A stretch of 64,000 nucleotides of DNA, taken from NCBI GenBank assembly GCA_014549065.1, contig JACDOX010000018.1, positions 5,242,172 through 5,306,171 of the forward strand, read 5' to 3'. The notes under the pieces were generated by a model. The model was given only the letters and a program-made list of their open reading frames with translations. It did not search any database and was not told where the DNA came from. Origin of the DNA: Cardinalis cardinalis (lineage: Eukaryota; Chordata; Aves; Passeriformes; Cardinalidae). This document shows, piece by piece, positions 37,351-49,210 of the stretch; positions within the stretch are counted from its first letter, which is position 1; every line of letters starts with the position of its first letter. The position numbers were made by a program, and so were the translations under genes.

Positions 37351-39469
37351 CAGGGTGGGTTGCTACCACAAAATGGAACTCACAAAATGGAACCAGATGA
37401 CTTTGAGAAAAAAACACCCTACTCTGCCTTCCTCAAACAAAATCTGAAATACAGACAAGCCCCTTAAATCCCTAAAACAGCAGTAAAGGGCAGAATTTCA
37501 GAGTTGTTATTGTAGAAATATTTCAAAACTGGGGAGAAAATAGAATCTGATCATGGATCAGAAGCCCTTACAAGTTAATTACTTTTTGGAAGAGTAAAAT
37601 TTTGGTAAAAACTGCCCTTGGAATATCTTGGATGTAATATTTTAGTTTTTGAAATTTTAATTTTTTAAAATTTATTTTCCTGCTTGGTAAAAGCTGAAAA
37701 CCTAATATGGATTTTTGTTCCTGGATTTTAAAATATTTTTTCTTTTGGCAGCCTTCCTTCTAAAAAATTCTTATTCAAAGTATGTAAAAAATATTGTTTC
37801 TTTCAAAATACATCACAGGCNGTGTTAACATTTTCAGTCAGATCTAACAAGGGAATGGAGTTTTGCATAGCAAAGAGAGTCCCAAGACATTTTCTTTTCA
37901 TTTTTTGCTACCAGTGAATCCACCAGAATCCAGAAATTGACACTGGCCGGCTCTGCTCTTCAGTGAAGNTAAAAATTTGTCAGTGTTTATTTACAAGAAA
38001 ACTGCTGAATATTTTTGCAGGAAGAAATCCCTACATTTACCCACTGCTAGTAGTTTATTGAATAGGAGCAGAACAGCCAGTGGCTCCTTCCATTCTAGCA
38101 AGCTACGCACATACACTTNTTTAAACTTTCTGTTTCTCACTGTAGTTAATAAATCAGGATGCAGATGAGAAATTCATAGTAATTTCAGTAGCTAGCACAG
38201 CACGTCTCAGCCTATAAAGTCCTGGAAGTCTTGGGCTGTGAATTTCTTGATACTGACAAGCCAAACAGCTTAGAAATTATAATTATAAGTTACAAGTGTC
38301 TTAAGGGTTGTTCTTCTGACATAAAACTAATTTCATGTTTTTATTCATAATGTGAAATAGACGAGAAGATGGGGCCTTATTTAGATTGAGCTCTCAGAGA
38401 CATCACAGGCTCTGTGTCCTGATTATAATGGGAAAAGATCACTTACTTCGTTCCTTGTAGCTAGTTGACTCTTTCTGTGTGCTTTTTTTTTTGACAATCA
38501 GGCTAACAAAAAGGTGGGATTTCTTTCACTTTTTATTCCAGCTTTGTTTGTAGGCAGACATCTACTGGTGACTGTTGTTTTTTCCTTAATTGCAGTCATA
38601 CCAGAGGGTAGCAGATTCCCTCTTGNTGAACTGGTTCTGTCTAGAGACTCCTCTCTTTGCACGAGTGATGAGTGGCCACGTGACTCCCTGAACAGAGAAG
38701 GTGAGACCTGGAAGGAGCCACAGAGAAAGCAGCTTCAGAGGGTCAGGAGAGCTCCTGTCACCCTGAAAGAAAGCATGACATCCTGGAGACAACAGCTCAC
38801 CACCCAAAATTCCTCCAGGGCTTCAGGGGCTGAGGATATTTGAGGGGCATGCTATGGGCGTTCTGGCACCCCAAAGCTCATTACAGCTGTGTCCCCAAAG
38901 CCACTGCCAGCCACATTTTCACACACATGCTGGGATTGGCAACTTCTAGGAGGCCCAGAGTGAACCAAAGCACAGGCACGGGGCTAAAACTNAATCCTTC
39001 CTCAAATCTCTGTCTAGAGGAAAGCATGTCTAGCTAGTTGGAGGAAGGCAGGCCAAGGGCTATAAGATATTAGTGTGAGAGAGAATGAGTTTCTATTTGT
39101 TGACTGAGCCCTCCTTCCCTGCCTCAGGAAACAGATTTGGCTTGTGTTAACTGCTGGGGATTAGGAGTTACTCTACTGCAGTAGTTGAATTGTGCTGGCC
39201 TTCAGGTTCTTAAAGGAGTTGTGGTAGTTTCAATCTCAATTTTGCACATGGAACCAAGGATTTGCATTAATTAGAAGTCCAGTTTCCCACATGGACATGC
39301 ATTGGTNTGCATTGGTAAATGCAGATATTGGACAGGTACTGTAATTTTAGCTAAGATAGGTGAAGTTCTTCACTTCTCTCTCAGAAAATTCCATGCATTT
39401 ATACCTGATGGATTCAGTCAGATCTTTCTTCAGAGAGATTTGAAGTGGGAACTGTCTCTCAAGGATGTT
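37351..39469. other. Non-coding DNA
   Basis: No gene is supported. A GC-richer stretch at 38590-39050 carries a 109-codon frame with no recognisable domain. A 9-bp tandem duplication split by an N (TGCATTGGT, N, TGCATTGGT) lies at 39298-39316 and may be a consensus error. Confidence 0.45.
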
Positions 39470-39590
39470 GTGAGGCTATACAGAGAGAAAATCAGAAGGG
39501 CTAAAGCCCACTAGAACTTAATCTGGCTACTGCTGTAAAAGACAGAAGAAAAGTTTTTACAAGTATGTCAGTAACAAAAGGTCAAGATTC
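39470..39590 (+). pseudogene. CR1 LINE ORF2 fragment, frameshifted
   Basis: Three short peptide blocks in three different frames match the ORF2 polyprotein of bird CR1 elements in the linker before the reverse transcriptase: K-I-R-R-A-K-A at 39488-39508, LELNLATAVKD at 39511-39543, and SFYKYVSNKRSR at 39552-39587. The family pattern is 'RKAKALIELNLARDVK' followed by 'KKSFYRYVSDKR'. The two frame changes (near 39509 and 39545) show that it is dead. The upstream 100 bp is open in the first frame but too diverged to assign. No 3' tail of this copy is seen downstream. Confidence 0.6.
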
Positions 39591-39985
39591 CAACATATGA
39601 GCAGCAAAGAAAGGACTCAATGTACGCATTGGGTTTCTCACGCTGTGAGAGGTTAGTGGGAAACTTAATTTTTCATATAGCCTAATTTGCTTGAAGAATA
39701 GGAATCCTTTCTTTGTCTTTCAGCATGGAATAAGGAATTTAAAGAACCTCATCATAGTTTCTGCAGTCATCCAAGATTAATTCAAAGAGGACCTCTGGAC
39801 ATTTTTTTGACATAAGGTCTCCACCACAGAAAGACAGAGAATTGTACAAAGTTATCTGCAATATTTACTTTTGTGTGGTACTGAACCAAGGTATGACTGA
39901 ACTGATTGCTACGTTCGTTTCTTTGGAAAAGAAATATTTGGAATTCCTCTCTTGACATCTGTTAATGCTGTCCTTTTATATTGTC

Positions 39986-40024
<39 letters not shown>

Positions 40025-40720
40025 ATTTTTAACAGTAGTTAAAATTTTGCTTTATCACACTACTAAAAGTTGTTCATTGTCTTGGGTGGTCTTCTTCTGT
40101 GTTACCTTTCACTTTCTTTTTAATTTTGGTCAGGTTTCTCTTGTCCTTGTGAGACTGTCTTGGATTAGACTGTGATGCATGTCTTGCTGGGCTGAGCCAG
40201 ATTGTAGATGATAAATACCAAAGAAAAACAATCTGCAGCTGCTGGAAAATGCACTAAAATCCCTGTGATTGCAAAGACAAAACCCTAGAAGNTCAACTGA
40301 TAGAAGGGTTTCCAAGATATTCAGAAGGTAAATTTCTGTAAGGGAAATAAAAATCAATTGCAGGCTGTGTTTGAAAGGTGAGATTTGGTTAGTTCCTTGC
40401 ATAGAGAGATTAGTTGGAAGAGGGTTCTCCATCTGCATTAGTTTTTGCTCACAGCAACTTGTTTNTGTATCCTGGACTGCTGGTCCTTGCTGAGCCTATT
40501 TGCATTTACACATCTGGAACTTCTGCTTAATAATAACAACAGGTGAAAAATCATTAGGAAGCTTATATTGATCCCTATCTCCTTGAAGAATATATATTTA
40601 AAATATAAAATAATTATTCTTGTTAAATTCTAAGAGAGATAAGGGATTTTTTTTAAAAAAAGAAGGTGTGCCAAGGTGATGAACAATATTTAATTATATT
40701 CATGGCTTACATGATTTTTG
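39591..40720. other. Non-coding DNA with an ATT microsatellite
   Basis: Nothing gene-like is supported. The ATT run is listed separately. A run of mixed A and T words at 40590-40665 is low complexity. Confidence 0.45.
39986..40023. repeat. ATT trinucleotide microsatellite
   Basis: About twelve uninterrupted ATT units. The poly-isoleucine frame over it is a simple-repeat artefact. Confidence 0.9.
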
Positions 40721-40793
40721 AAAAGGGAAGGGAAAGGGAAAGGGAAAGGGAAAGGGAAAGGGAAAGGGAAAGGGAAAGGGAAAGGGAAAGGGA
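40721..40793 (+). repeat. GGGAAA hexanucleotide tract, G-quadruplex prone
   Basis: Twelve GGG triplets on + are separated by two or three A residues. Four GGG runs with loops of 1-7 nt satisfy the usual quadruplex pattern, so several overlapping quadruplexes are possible. The strand is pure purine, which also permits triplex (H-DNA) formation. The tract runs directly into the assembly gap, so its true length is unknown. Open frames over it are artefacts. Confidence 0.9.
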
Positions 40794-41203
40794 NNNNNNN
40801 NNNNNNNNNNNNNNNNNNNNNNNNNNNNNNNNNNNNNNNNNNNNNNNNNNNNNNNNNNNNNNNNNNNNNNNNNNNNNNNNNNNNNNNNNNNNNNNNNNNN
40901 NNNNNNNNNNNNNNNNNNNNNNNNNNNNNNNNNNNNNNNNNNNNNNNNNNNNNNNNNNNNNNNNNNNNNNNNNNNNNNNNNNNNNNNNNNNNNNNNNNNN
41001 NNNNNNNNNNNNNNNNNNNNNNNNNNNNNNNNNNNNNNNNNNNNNNNNNNNNNNNNNNNNNNNNNNNNNNNNNNNNNNNNNNNNNNNNNNNNNNNNNNNN
41101 NNNNNNNNNNNNNNNNNNNNNNNNNNNNNNNNNNNNNNNNNNNNNNNNNNNNNNNNNNNNNNNNNNNNNNNNNNNNNNNNNNNNNNNNNNNNNNNNNNNN
41201 NNN
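40794..41203. other. Assembly gap of 410 N inside a purine tract
   Basis: An uninterrupted run of N, bounded by a GGGAAA tract on the left and a GGAAA tract on the right. Low-complexity purine repeats on both edges are the probable cause of the gap. Confidence 0.95.
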
Positions 41204-41305
41204 AAAGGAAAGGAAAGGAAAGGAAAGGAAAGGAAAGGAAAGGAAAGGAAAGGAAAGGAAAGGAAAGGAAAGGAAAGGAAAGGAAAGGAAAGGAAAGGGA
41301 AAAGG
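41204..41305 (+). repeat. GGAAA pentanucleotide tract
   Basis: About twenty AAAGG pentamers, purine-only on +, followed by a short imperfect purine tail to about 41315. The unit is 5 bp here but 6 bp on the other side of the gap, so the hidden sequence must contain a unit change or two adjacent arrays. Confidence 0.9.
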
Positions 41306-42029
41306 AGAGAGGAAGTCTAATCTTTCCTCACAGGAAAAGTATCTCAAAAGGGAGAAAAATGCAATGATAGTTCCTGGGTCTAGCTCCTTTAGTCTGAAGC
41401 AGTGATGCTGGAAAAAATCAGGGGCAAGCTGGGAACACAGGTGACTGTGTTGCATGGAGGGGGGATAATTGAGAAAGAAAATTGTNGCACAGAGGGAAAT
41501 GGAAGTAGAAAAAGAGAGGTGATGACAGGAAGAAGCTGCAATAAGAATATGAGGAANAGAGGGAAACAAAAGAGAAGAAGAGCCTGATGAGAGATTGCAG
41601 TTCTGAAAATCTTATAATTAAGAAATTTGCTGATGAGTTCAGGCACCAAATGAAAGACTGATCTTCACCTTCACTTTAAAATCACTGTGTCACATCTCTA
41701 GGATGTTCCACTATACATCCAGAGGTGNGTTTAATTTCTTTGGTTATATTCAGCCCAATCTGATTCCACTAAGGTGGAATTTAACATTCCCCATAATAAT
41801 GTGCCTGACAGTTCAACTTGATATATATGAATGAAACAAGTCTCCACTACTAATAAATGTTCAAAGTGTAGGATTTTTGGTGGAGAGTAAGGAAATATAT
41901 ACACTGTATAGCATTAATTGCATATCTCTCAAGCATGAAATTCTGATATATTATGACTTTTAAAAAATATATGACAATAATATATTGCATACATTTCAGA
42001 AGAAAATTATGTCTTTACCTTGAAAATCT
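41306..42029. other. Non-coding DNA
   Basis: A purine-rich patch on + at about 41460-41590 opens a minus-strand frame that is not a gene. Nothing else is recognised. Confidence 0.45.
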
Positions 42030-42480
42030 ACTTTCTCTGACAAGCTGATGTAATCATTTTAGTGAAGGACGAGCGCTGCAGCGAGAAAACCTGCAAATAT
42101 TTGAAGGTTAGAAATGATGAACAAAAGGCTGGTGAGGGTTTACTTTGCATGCAAATAAGTAATTCATCACAAATCCATAAACCAATTAGTAATGAACTAA
42201 TGATATTGCTTAACAACTGTATTTTTGATTAACATATAAATAATTTAGGTGAGCATTTCTTTGGTCATGCCAGTTTCTGCTATTATTTACTAGCCTTGTC
42301 ATGGCTGCTCTTAGATCACATGCCCCTTATAAAACATTTCCCAATCTATTGCAAGGATCNGTTTGTTTTAATGCGCTCAGTTAACACTGCTGGAGCTATT
42401 AACAAGCTTATTAGCATAATCCATTGTGATATATCATTGTATAAAAGTTCAGCTCCACAACTGAATGGGACTGGGAAATG
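42030..42480. promoter_or_regulatory. Candidate conserved enhancer with palindromic octamer
   Basis: A repeat-free stretch with retained CpGs (ACGAGCGCTGCAGCGAG at 42069-42085). A perfect palindrome TTTGCATGCAAA at 42144-42155 overlaps an ATGCAAAT octamer (42149-42156), the POU-factor site. It also has many homeodomain-like words (TAATTCAT, CAATTAGTAATG, TTTGATTAAC, TTAGCATAAT). The combination is typical of long-range enhancers of developmental transcription factors. Conservation was not tested. Confidence 0.42.
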
Positions 42481-44539
42481 GCTTTGAAGATTTTATGATA
42501 CAATAACTATCCATTTGATAAGCAATTACAAAGATATTCTGAGACACTAAGAGTGAAGACAATGACAACANGAGGAAAAGAGGAGGGGTTTGAGAGCAGA
42601 AGCTGCTGCCTGCTGTGGGAACCATATGAGTCGTGCTGCTCCTGCTCCTTAGCCAGGAATTGCACACTGCTGCTGGGCTCTAAAGCTNCAGTAACAAGTT
42701 GGGTCTGACTTNGTCTTTTTAAGCAAAGAAAANAAGACCAAAGCACTTTAAGGTTCAATATCTTCTGCAATCTCACCCATGATCAATTTCTTGACCTCTC
42801 AAAAGAACATTTTAATAGACAGCTGAACATCTGCTTTTATTTGTCTCTTTGCTTCTCCTAAATTTCAAGTTCCTTTTCTTAGCTGTTTGCATTATCCTTA
42901 GTGAACTTCTGCAGAAAGAAACAGAATAAAGTTACTGAACACATTCCCACACATTATTGTTCAGAACTCNCTCTGTATAATATGGCTGTATTGAGCTTTT
43001 AAAAATGAACATTCAATGAAAATGGTAGTATCTCTATTGTGAAAAAAGGAGCTTTTTGAGATAGTGTTCCTTTCTCTGATATGCAATTGCTCTGATGTGC
43101 TAGTACTTTGTTTAGCTCAGTTCTGATTCTCCAGGGATTATTTGACCAAAATGTCCATTGTCCTTATAATAAGAAATATTCATGATATCATTCANCTAAA
43201 ATAGAATATTTTTTTCTAGGTTATTTCAATATCTTACGTACATTAGTTTTTTCTTCTTCTCAATAAAGAATGGAATGGAAAGCTGGTTTCTGAAGGCAGC
43301 ATGATCTACTGTCTTGCACAGAAAATGGAGATTTAGTTTCCAATCTTACTATCATTTCCAGTTTCTTACACAAATTTTTTAAGACTGGGTTTACCTTTTT
43401 AAAAATGGTATCAAAATATAAAGCTTTTCAGAGTCCTTTGGTATTTTTGCATGAAAAGCATTTACATCTTAAATGAAAGGTGTCACATGGAATGTGATCT
43501 CTAAGTATATAAGTTTTAAATAAATTTTCTTAAATCCTAAATCGAGTTGCTTTAAGAGGGGGGCATTATATTTTTAACTGTTNGAAATTTGATATATTTT
43601 TAAACAGTCTTAAGAGTTGTAGGGCAACAGAAAGNATACCCAGACTGAACCATTTCTTGCTTAATAATTCTCCCCATAAACAGGGTTTTTGAAGGTAAAC
43701 CCATGAGAAGGAGTCCAGTATCCTTGGGAAAACAGGTCAGAGAGATGCACCCACTGCAGTCTTGTGACCACATTTACGAGCTACCTCAGAATAGGAAGAA
43801 CTAGAGTTTATTTTGGCATTTTCTTAGAAATCATCTTCCTAGGACACATTTTTAAAGCTATTTTTGTGGTTGAAAGTCTAAATTTTGGGGAATGAAAATT
43901 TAGCCCAAAAGTTGGCACTCTTTTAGTANAATGTGGCTTTATTTCTGTTGTCTAAAGAACAAACACTATGAGAAGATGTTCCTGCTGTTCAGGTGTAAGA
44001 ATCAGGCACATTTTCTCAGAGGAAGGCAAAACTAATTTTGGTAGATGGAATAGTGTTTTGCATTTAATGAATACAGACAATATTCGAGGAAAAAAGTCAA
44101 ACAGACAAGGCTTCCCCTTCCCATGAGGGTAATCAAAGTTGCTGATGTAAAGGAGAATTAGCTGAATCTTTTCCAAGTTCTGGTTATTGATATGGCCTGG
44201 TGGAATTTCTTAGAATTGTTCAGAGGTTGTTGAGGAAGAGCTGGCCGGAGACTCCCCTACTTGCATTATCTTGCACCACTTTTGCACTATCTGAGAATTA
44301 GGAAAGCACAAAGGTAANCTAAAGTCACCTTTGTCTGCTAGCTTGAAGTCTGGCATCCTCTGAGCCTCCCTGAAACCTGAGGACTCAGCCTTATATATCT
44401 ATTTGCTTGCCAAGAGATTGGATGATGTATAGGGTGCCATCATTTTAAAGCGGGTTCAGACTCAAAACTGTGGGTTTCATTTGAGTGCGATGTGAAGCAT
44501 CGTACACCTCTGGCCAAGGAACTGCAGCTCATTTAATAG
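42481..44539. other. Non-coding DNA
   Basis: No gene or repeat is supported. Several isolated Ns are present. Confidence 0.45.
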
Positions 44540-46080
44540 ATAAATTGAGATGAGAAAAATGGCACAATTTAAATATCAGCTATCAACAGGAACAGGGGAG
44601 GGGGAGAGATGGAGAGAGAAGGAGCCCAGCTTCTTTTATTACAGCCTTAGTGCTCCAACAACAGGTAGCAGTATTACATATTCCCTTTCCACTTTAAAGC
44701 TTTGGTAATTTCCTTCCTCGTGTCGGGGCGATTTTATTCATTGTTTCCTTGCAGCAGTGATTGATGTTCTGAGCTGCTAATCTCTCTGAGTGATAACTAT
44801 TTTCATGTAAGTCCATGAGTCTATGACACAGGCTGCTCGGCCAGGGCTACTGCTGACTACTTATTTTGTGCCTCATTTACATTTCAATCTTGGCCTCATG
44901 AATGTAAAACCTAGGCTGCAAATTAATAACAGGAAGAATATTAGACTGCTCCAGAGTGGGGGAACAATGCAAATCCACCAGAGCACAAGGCTTTACCATT
45001 GTGTTCCGGGAGGGACTCATTTATTGGCCGGCCGTGAATGACATTACAGAGAATGGCATATCCAGAGTGACACAAATTTATTTCTGTCCCCAGCGCTCCA
45101 GTATATTTTCATAGAATCAGGGGGCTATTTGTCTAGGGACAATTTAGTTTCCATGAAAAATTTAAATGGTTTCTGTGGAGATAGTGGAGTGAAATTTAAT
45201 TTGTTTCTCATTTACTACAGCAGGTATGAAAAGGAGAAAAATTGGATGTCTGATGGGCTGAAATTGGTGCTGTCCCTCCCCACTATCCCCAAAAGGCCTG
45301 TGGGCCTATATCATAGAGATTGAGCAAGACTACCTCATCCCTCCCCTTAGAGAATGGTAACCTTAAACCAACTTACAGAAAACCTTTGGGGAGGCTGCCA
45401 ATCACCCTGAAAACAACATTTCCATCGATCCCCTGTCTGTGTGATTTATGGCTTCATTTTACGGTAATTGAGAATTAGTGAGAAGATTAGCAAGGCTCAA
45501 CACTTCACCTTGATATGCACACTAAGCACCGTAATTTGTCACTAAGGGATGTCGGACACTTTTTTAGTTACACGGGGTTCCCATCTAATTGAATTTGGAG
45601 ATAACATGGAAATTAATTTGACACAGGAAAATTTTGAATACAGCCATTTCCTCTATTGTAATGCACAATACTGGGCTGCATTCAGGGGCAGCTATATTGA
45701 TCCTGATCACTTTCAATTGTGGCCAGCTGAAGGATGGAATACACTAAATCTTATTTAAGCTCATATGAAAGCAGTTCATCTGCAGCAATCTGTGGCAGAT
45801 AAAGAATATTACCTTTCATTTTGTCTGACTGCATCAAGATGAAGTTTTGAAAATTTACTTCTTGCAGCAAATATACCAAATGTCTAAAGTCAACAGTTAC
45901 AATTCAATTACAGACCAGCTCTTGTGGGCTGTTTACAGGGTAATTTGCTACTTAGGCAGCAAATGAAAATACTAACTATACTCTCCATGCATAGAGAAGT
46001 TACAGCACATGGAGAAGCCCCAAGGAAAGACAAAGAAAAAAGATTCCAAACTTCTCAGCAATTTAAAGCCCTGCACATTG
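44540..46080. promoter_or_regulatory. Large candidate conserved non-coding block
   Basis: About 1.5 kb of repeat-free sequence retains many CpGs in an AT-rich context: CCTCGTGTCGGGGCGATTTT (44717-44736), TTCCGGGAGG (45005-45014), GGCCGGCCGTGAATG (45026-45040), CATCGATCC, TTTACGGTAATTG, GCACCGTAATTT, GATGTCGGAC and TACACGGGG. An octamer ATGCAAAT (44967-44974) is preceded by overlapping AACAAT, a SOX-like word. TAATTG/CAATTA homeodomain words are frequent. Open frames over it are short and in no shared frame, so it does not look like exons. This is the strongest enhancer-like texture in the window. Confidence 0.45.
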
Positions 46081-47650
46081 GATTAGTCTTGTTATAGCTT
46101 GACTGGTTCCATACACAATCATTTTTTGTTTGTTACTGAGCCATTTTGTAGGAAGTTTATTTTATCTTGGAGCCTTAGCGTCAGAGTCACAAAGAGGGGA
46201 CACTGTATGGATTCCTCATATCTGAGAGATGCTCTACCACAGGACTTACCTGCATTCATATTTCTATATGATTACAACTTCATTTCCTACAAACCCCTTT
46301 TATGCTGTACTTTATCCTTCAAATAAGGACTTTGGTTTCAACAAACTGCTTAGAGAGATTATTTTTGAGAAGGGTGCTCCCTGCTAAGAATAGTGGAAGC
46401 AGATCTTGGCACTTCATGCCAGAGGGTACGTGGCTGGGATATTTATGGACATTCTTTACCAGACCATCTGGCTTGTTTTGTTCATATCTGCTTTAGTGAT
46501 AATTGGCCTGAGATGAGCTGTAATCAAGATATATTATTCATTACCTATTATTATTACATGATGGATTTTAATCTGATCATCATTACATTGCTGTTTGGAA
46601 AGACTTTGGAAAGGTTTAATCGCAATAGTTTAAAGATGTTATTTCTGCAGCCCTGTTCTGTGGTCGTGGGAACATACCTGATTCTCTGAGCATTGGAGAT
46701 ATTCCTCAGAGCACAGATATCAGGAGACAGTACCTACTGTCCGTAAGTAGTACAGAGATACTGGTCAGANATACATAAAGGTGGTCAATTAGGTCTAACC
46801 TGGAGTTCTCAAGATGTGGTCATACAACTTGGAAGAAATGCTATGCTGAAAGCATAGCAATGGAAAATGACAAATTCCCTGGAATTACTGATGGCACATG
46901 ACATTTGTTGTCAGCACTTTTACATCCCTTCAGTACTTCAGTCACCTGTAGCTATGTTATTTGGTCTCAGGAGTTTATCTGCAGGTAGTCTTGTGCAGGA
47001 GATGATGAGTACCAGAACTACAAGAGGTCAAACTATTAGAAGTTATCTTGTGATTTTTACTCATTTTATAGCCAAAAAATTGTTTCTGAAACTAGTAATT
47101 TGATGAATCTTATTAACAATGTGCATACTGCATATGAAATTTTCTTATCACATTTTCATGGGGTTTTGCTAATGTAATATATAAATAGAGGGTGTTAACA
47201 TATATAGAAATATATCCAAAATATCACTACTATAATAAGCTTAAAGGAATTTGGATCATTTTAGCCAGGATTTGCTTTCATATTTGGATATCTTCTGGAC
47301 TATATTAGAGACATAGATTTGTCCAATACAATGAAAAATGTATTAACATAATAAAATCTTTTTGGATTACAATAAAATATCCATACATTATTTTCATGTC
47401 AAGTTACAGCATCTAGAAAACAAATAGCTTTTTCTTCCTCTCTGAATAGCAAGCAGTAAGGTATGATATCATAGTTGTCTGTGTTTTTTCACTCCAGTTT
47501 TTTTTTCACTGCCTGCAAGTGAACTCACTTAAAGGTCTGTCCATTCCAAGGCAAATTTGAGATTTTGTATTATTAGGTCACAGTTCCACAGATGTTTGCG
47601 TCTTTCCTGCTTATGGCTGAAAAGCTGTAGTCACTTTTTTTTTTTTCTGA
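46081..47650. other. Non-coding DNA
   Basis: AT-rich sequence with no recognisable gene or repeat. A poly-T run at about 47635-47646 precedes the purine tract. Confidence 0.45.
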
Positions 47651-47878
47651 AGAGAGAAGAGGAAGAGAAGAGGAAGAGAAGAGGAAGAGAAGAGAAGAGA
47701 AGAGAAGAGAAGAGAAGAGAAGAGAAGAGAAGAGAAGAGAAGAGAAGAGAAGAGAAGAGAAGAGAAGAGAAGAGAAGANGAAGAGAAGAGAAGAGAAGAG
47801 AAGAGAAGAGAAGAGAAGAGAAGAGAAGAGAAGAGAAGAGAAGAGAAGAGAAGAGAAGAGAAGAGAAGAGAAGAATAA
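47651..47878 (+). repeat. GAGAA pentanucleotide tract, over 200 bp
   Basis: A purine-only tract begins with about three units of an 11-bp variant (GAGAAGAGGAA), then becomes a near-perfect GAGAA pentamer array to about 47874, with one N at 47779. Imperfect GAAA/GGAA purine sequence continues to about 47970. Long homopurine mirror sequence can form intramolecular triplexes. All three + frames and the minus frames read through it, so frames of 130-136 codons here are artefacts. Confidence 0.93.
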
Positions 47879-47900
47879 TAAGGAAGAGAAAGAAAGAGCT

Positions 47901-49210
47901 AAAGCATGGCAGTCTGAAAGAGCAAATCACTGAAGGAAAAGAAATATGAAAGAAAGAAAAGAAAGAAGGTGCCAAACCCATGGAGATGACTGCAGTTTTG
48001 CCTGGAGTTAAAATAGTATTTGGTGTCTGAAGTCCTATCACCTTAGGCTTTGACCTTATTAGTTCTCAGAAAATGAGGGTTGCATACAAAGGGATTCAAA
48101 CTAATTGTACATATCTACTTNCAGAATGGCTATCCTCAACACCTTCTCCCTTCATTTGCTCTAAGAGTGTAGGTGCCTCTATATCTGACACACTGTGGTC
48201 TTTGACCATGAACTTCTCTGTGCATTGATGGTTATAAATCTGCCTGTGGATCTCAACACCAGCTAGAATTTTGGTTCTAAGCATCACCAAAGCAAAGGAA
48301 AGGAACACTCTCTGTCATTTAACTCTCTTGAGAAATTTGACACAAGATTTGCTTTTAAATTGTGAAGATAGTTCATACTTTTGAAATTGAGCATTTCAAA
48401 GCAATGTCTTAGTGGCCAGNACCTTCCCAGGAAGAAGGATTTCTGATCCAATTTTTGCCTTTCCCTCAAGAAATTAAATTTCAAATCACTCACCCTATCA
48501 TGAGAATGCGTACTGAATGTTCTGTGCATGTGTACCTAAACATGTTGACTGCATTTTCCAGCCAAGAGAGAGCAAACCTGAGTGTTTCTATGACCTAGAC
48601 TGGAAATGGATCCACAGGTAAGAAGAAAATTCTCCACTTTTACCTGAAGTATTTTTGTTGTCTATACCAGGTTCATTAGTTCTCCCAATAGGGTTTCTAA
48701 TTTTTACAGCAATTAAGTAGTTTACATATATTTATCCAGCTTCACTATAGAATTTTAATATTTGAAGCATAGCAGGAGTCAACATGGTGACCATCTATTC
48801 TGTGTTGAAATCTTTTTCCCTAAAGGAGAGCTGCTTTTGGGAGATAGATTCAAAGGCTTTAAAAAAGTGTATGCATAAAAGTGTTCTGCTTATTTTAGCA
48901 GGGATGATGCCTTAAAACATGCCTTGCCCTTGGAATGGAAGGTGACGAGCTTTGCCATGGTGATTAGATCTCGTATTATTCCTTGGAGATGGGATGGCTG
49001 CTAAGAGTGTGCTAAAAAGTGGTAAAGAGTGGTGCAGACAGCCTCCTTATCTGGCAACTAAAGTAATATTTTAATCTTGGCCAGTGCCACCTAGAAACTT
49101 AGAGATAGGGAAAAATTCTTTAATTCAAGAGATAAGCCTCTTAATTAAGCCTCTTGGAAAAAGCAGAGCACAGAGACCTAACAGCTAATGCTGACAGTCT
49201 TGCTGATAAT
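47901..49210. other. Non-coding DNA
   Basis: No gene is recognised. The purine-rich edge of the pentamer tract fades out by about 47970. Confidence 0.45.

Noticed and set aside
40666..41569. Open frames of 200-289 codons on both strands
   Set aside because: They are made of N positions and GGGAAA/GGAAA repeats, which contain no stop codons in any frame.
46099..46689. Overlapping open frames just after the conserved-looking block
   Set aside because: Short frames in different registers with no recognised protein; not exons on the evidence available.
47557..48041. Open frames of 130 and 136 codons (REEKR-type and LLFSS-type repeats)
   Set aside because: They are translations of the GAGAA pentamer array, which is open in every frame; they are not proteins.
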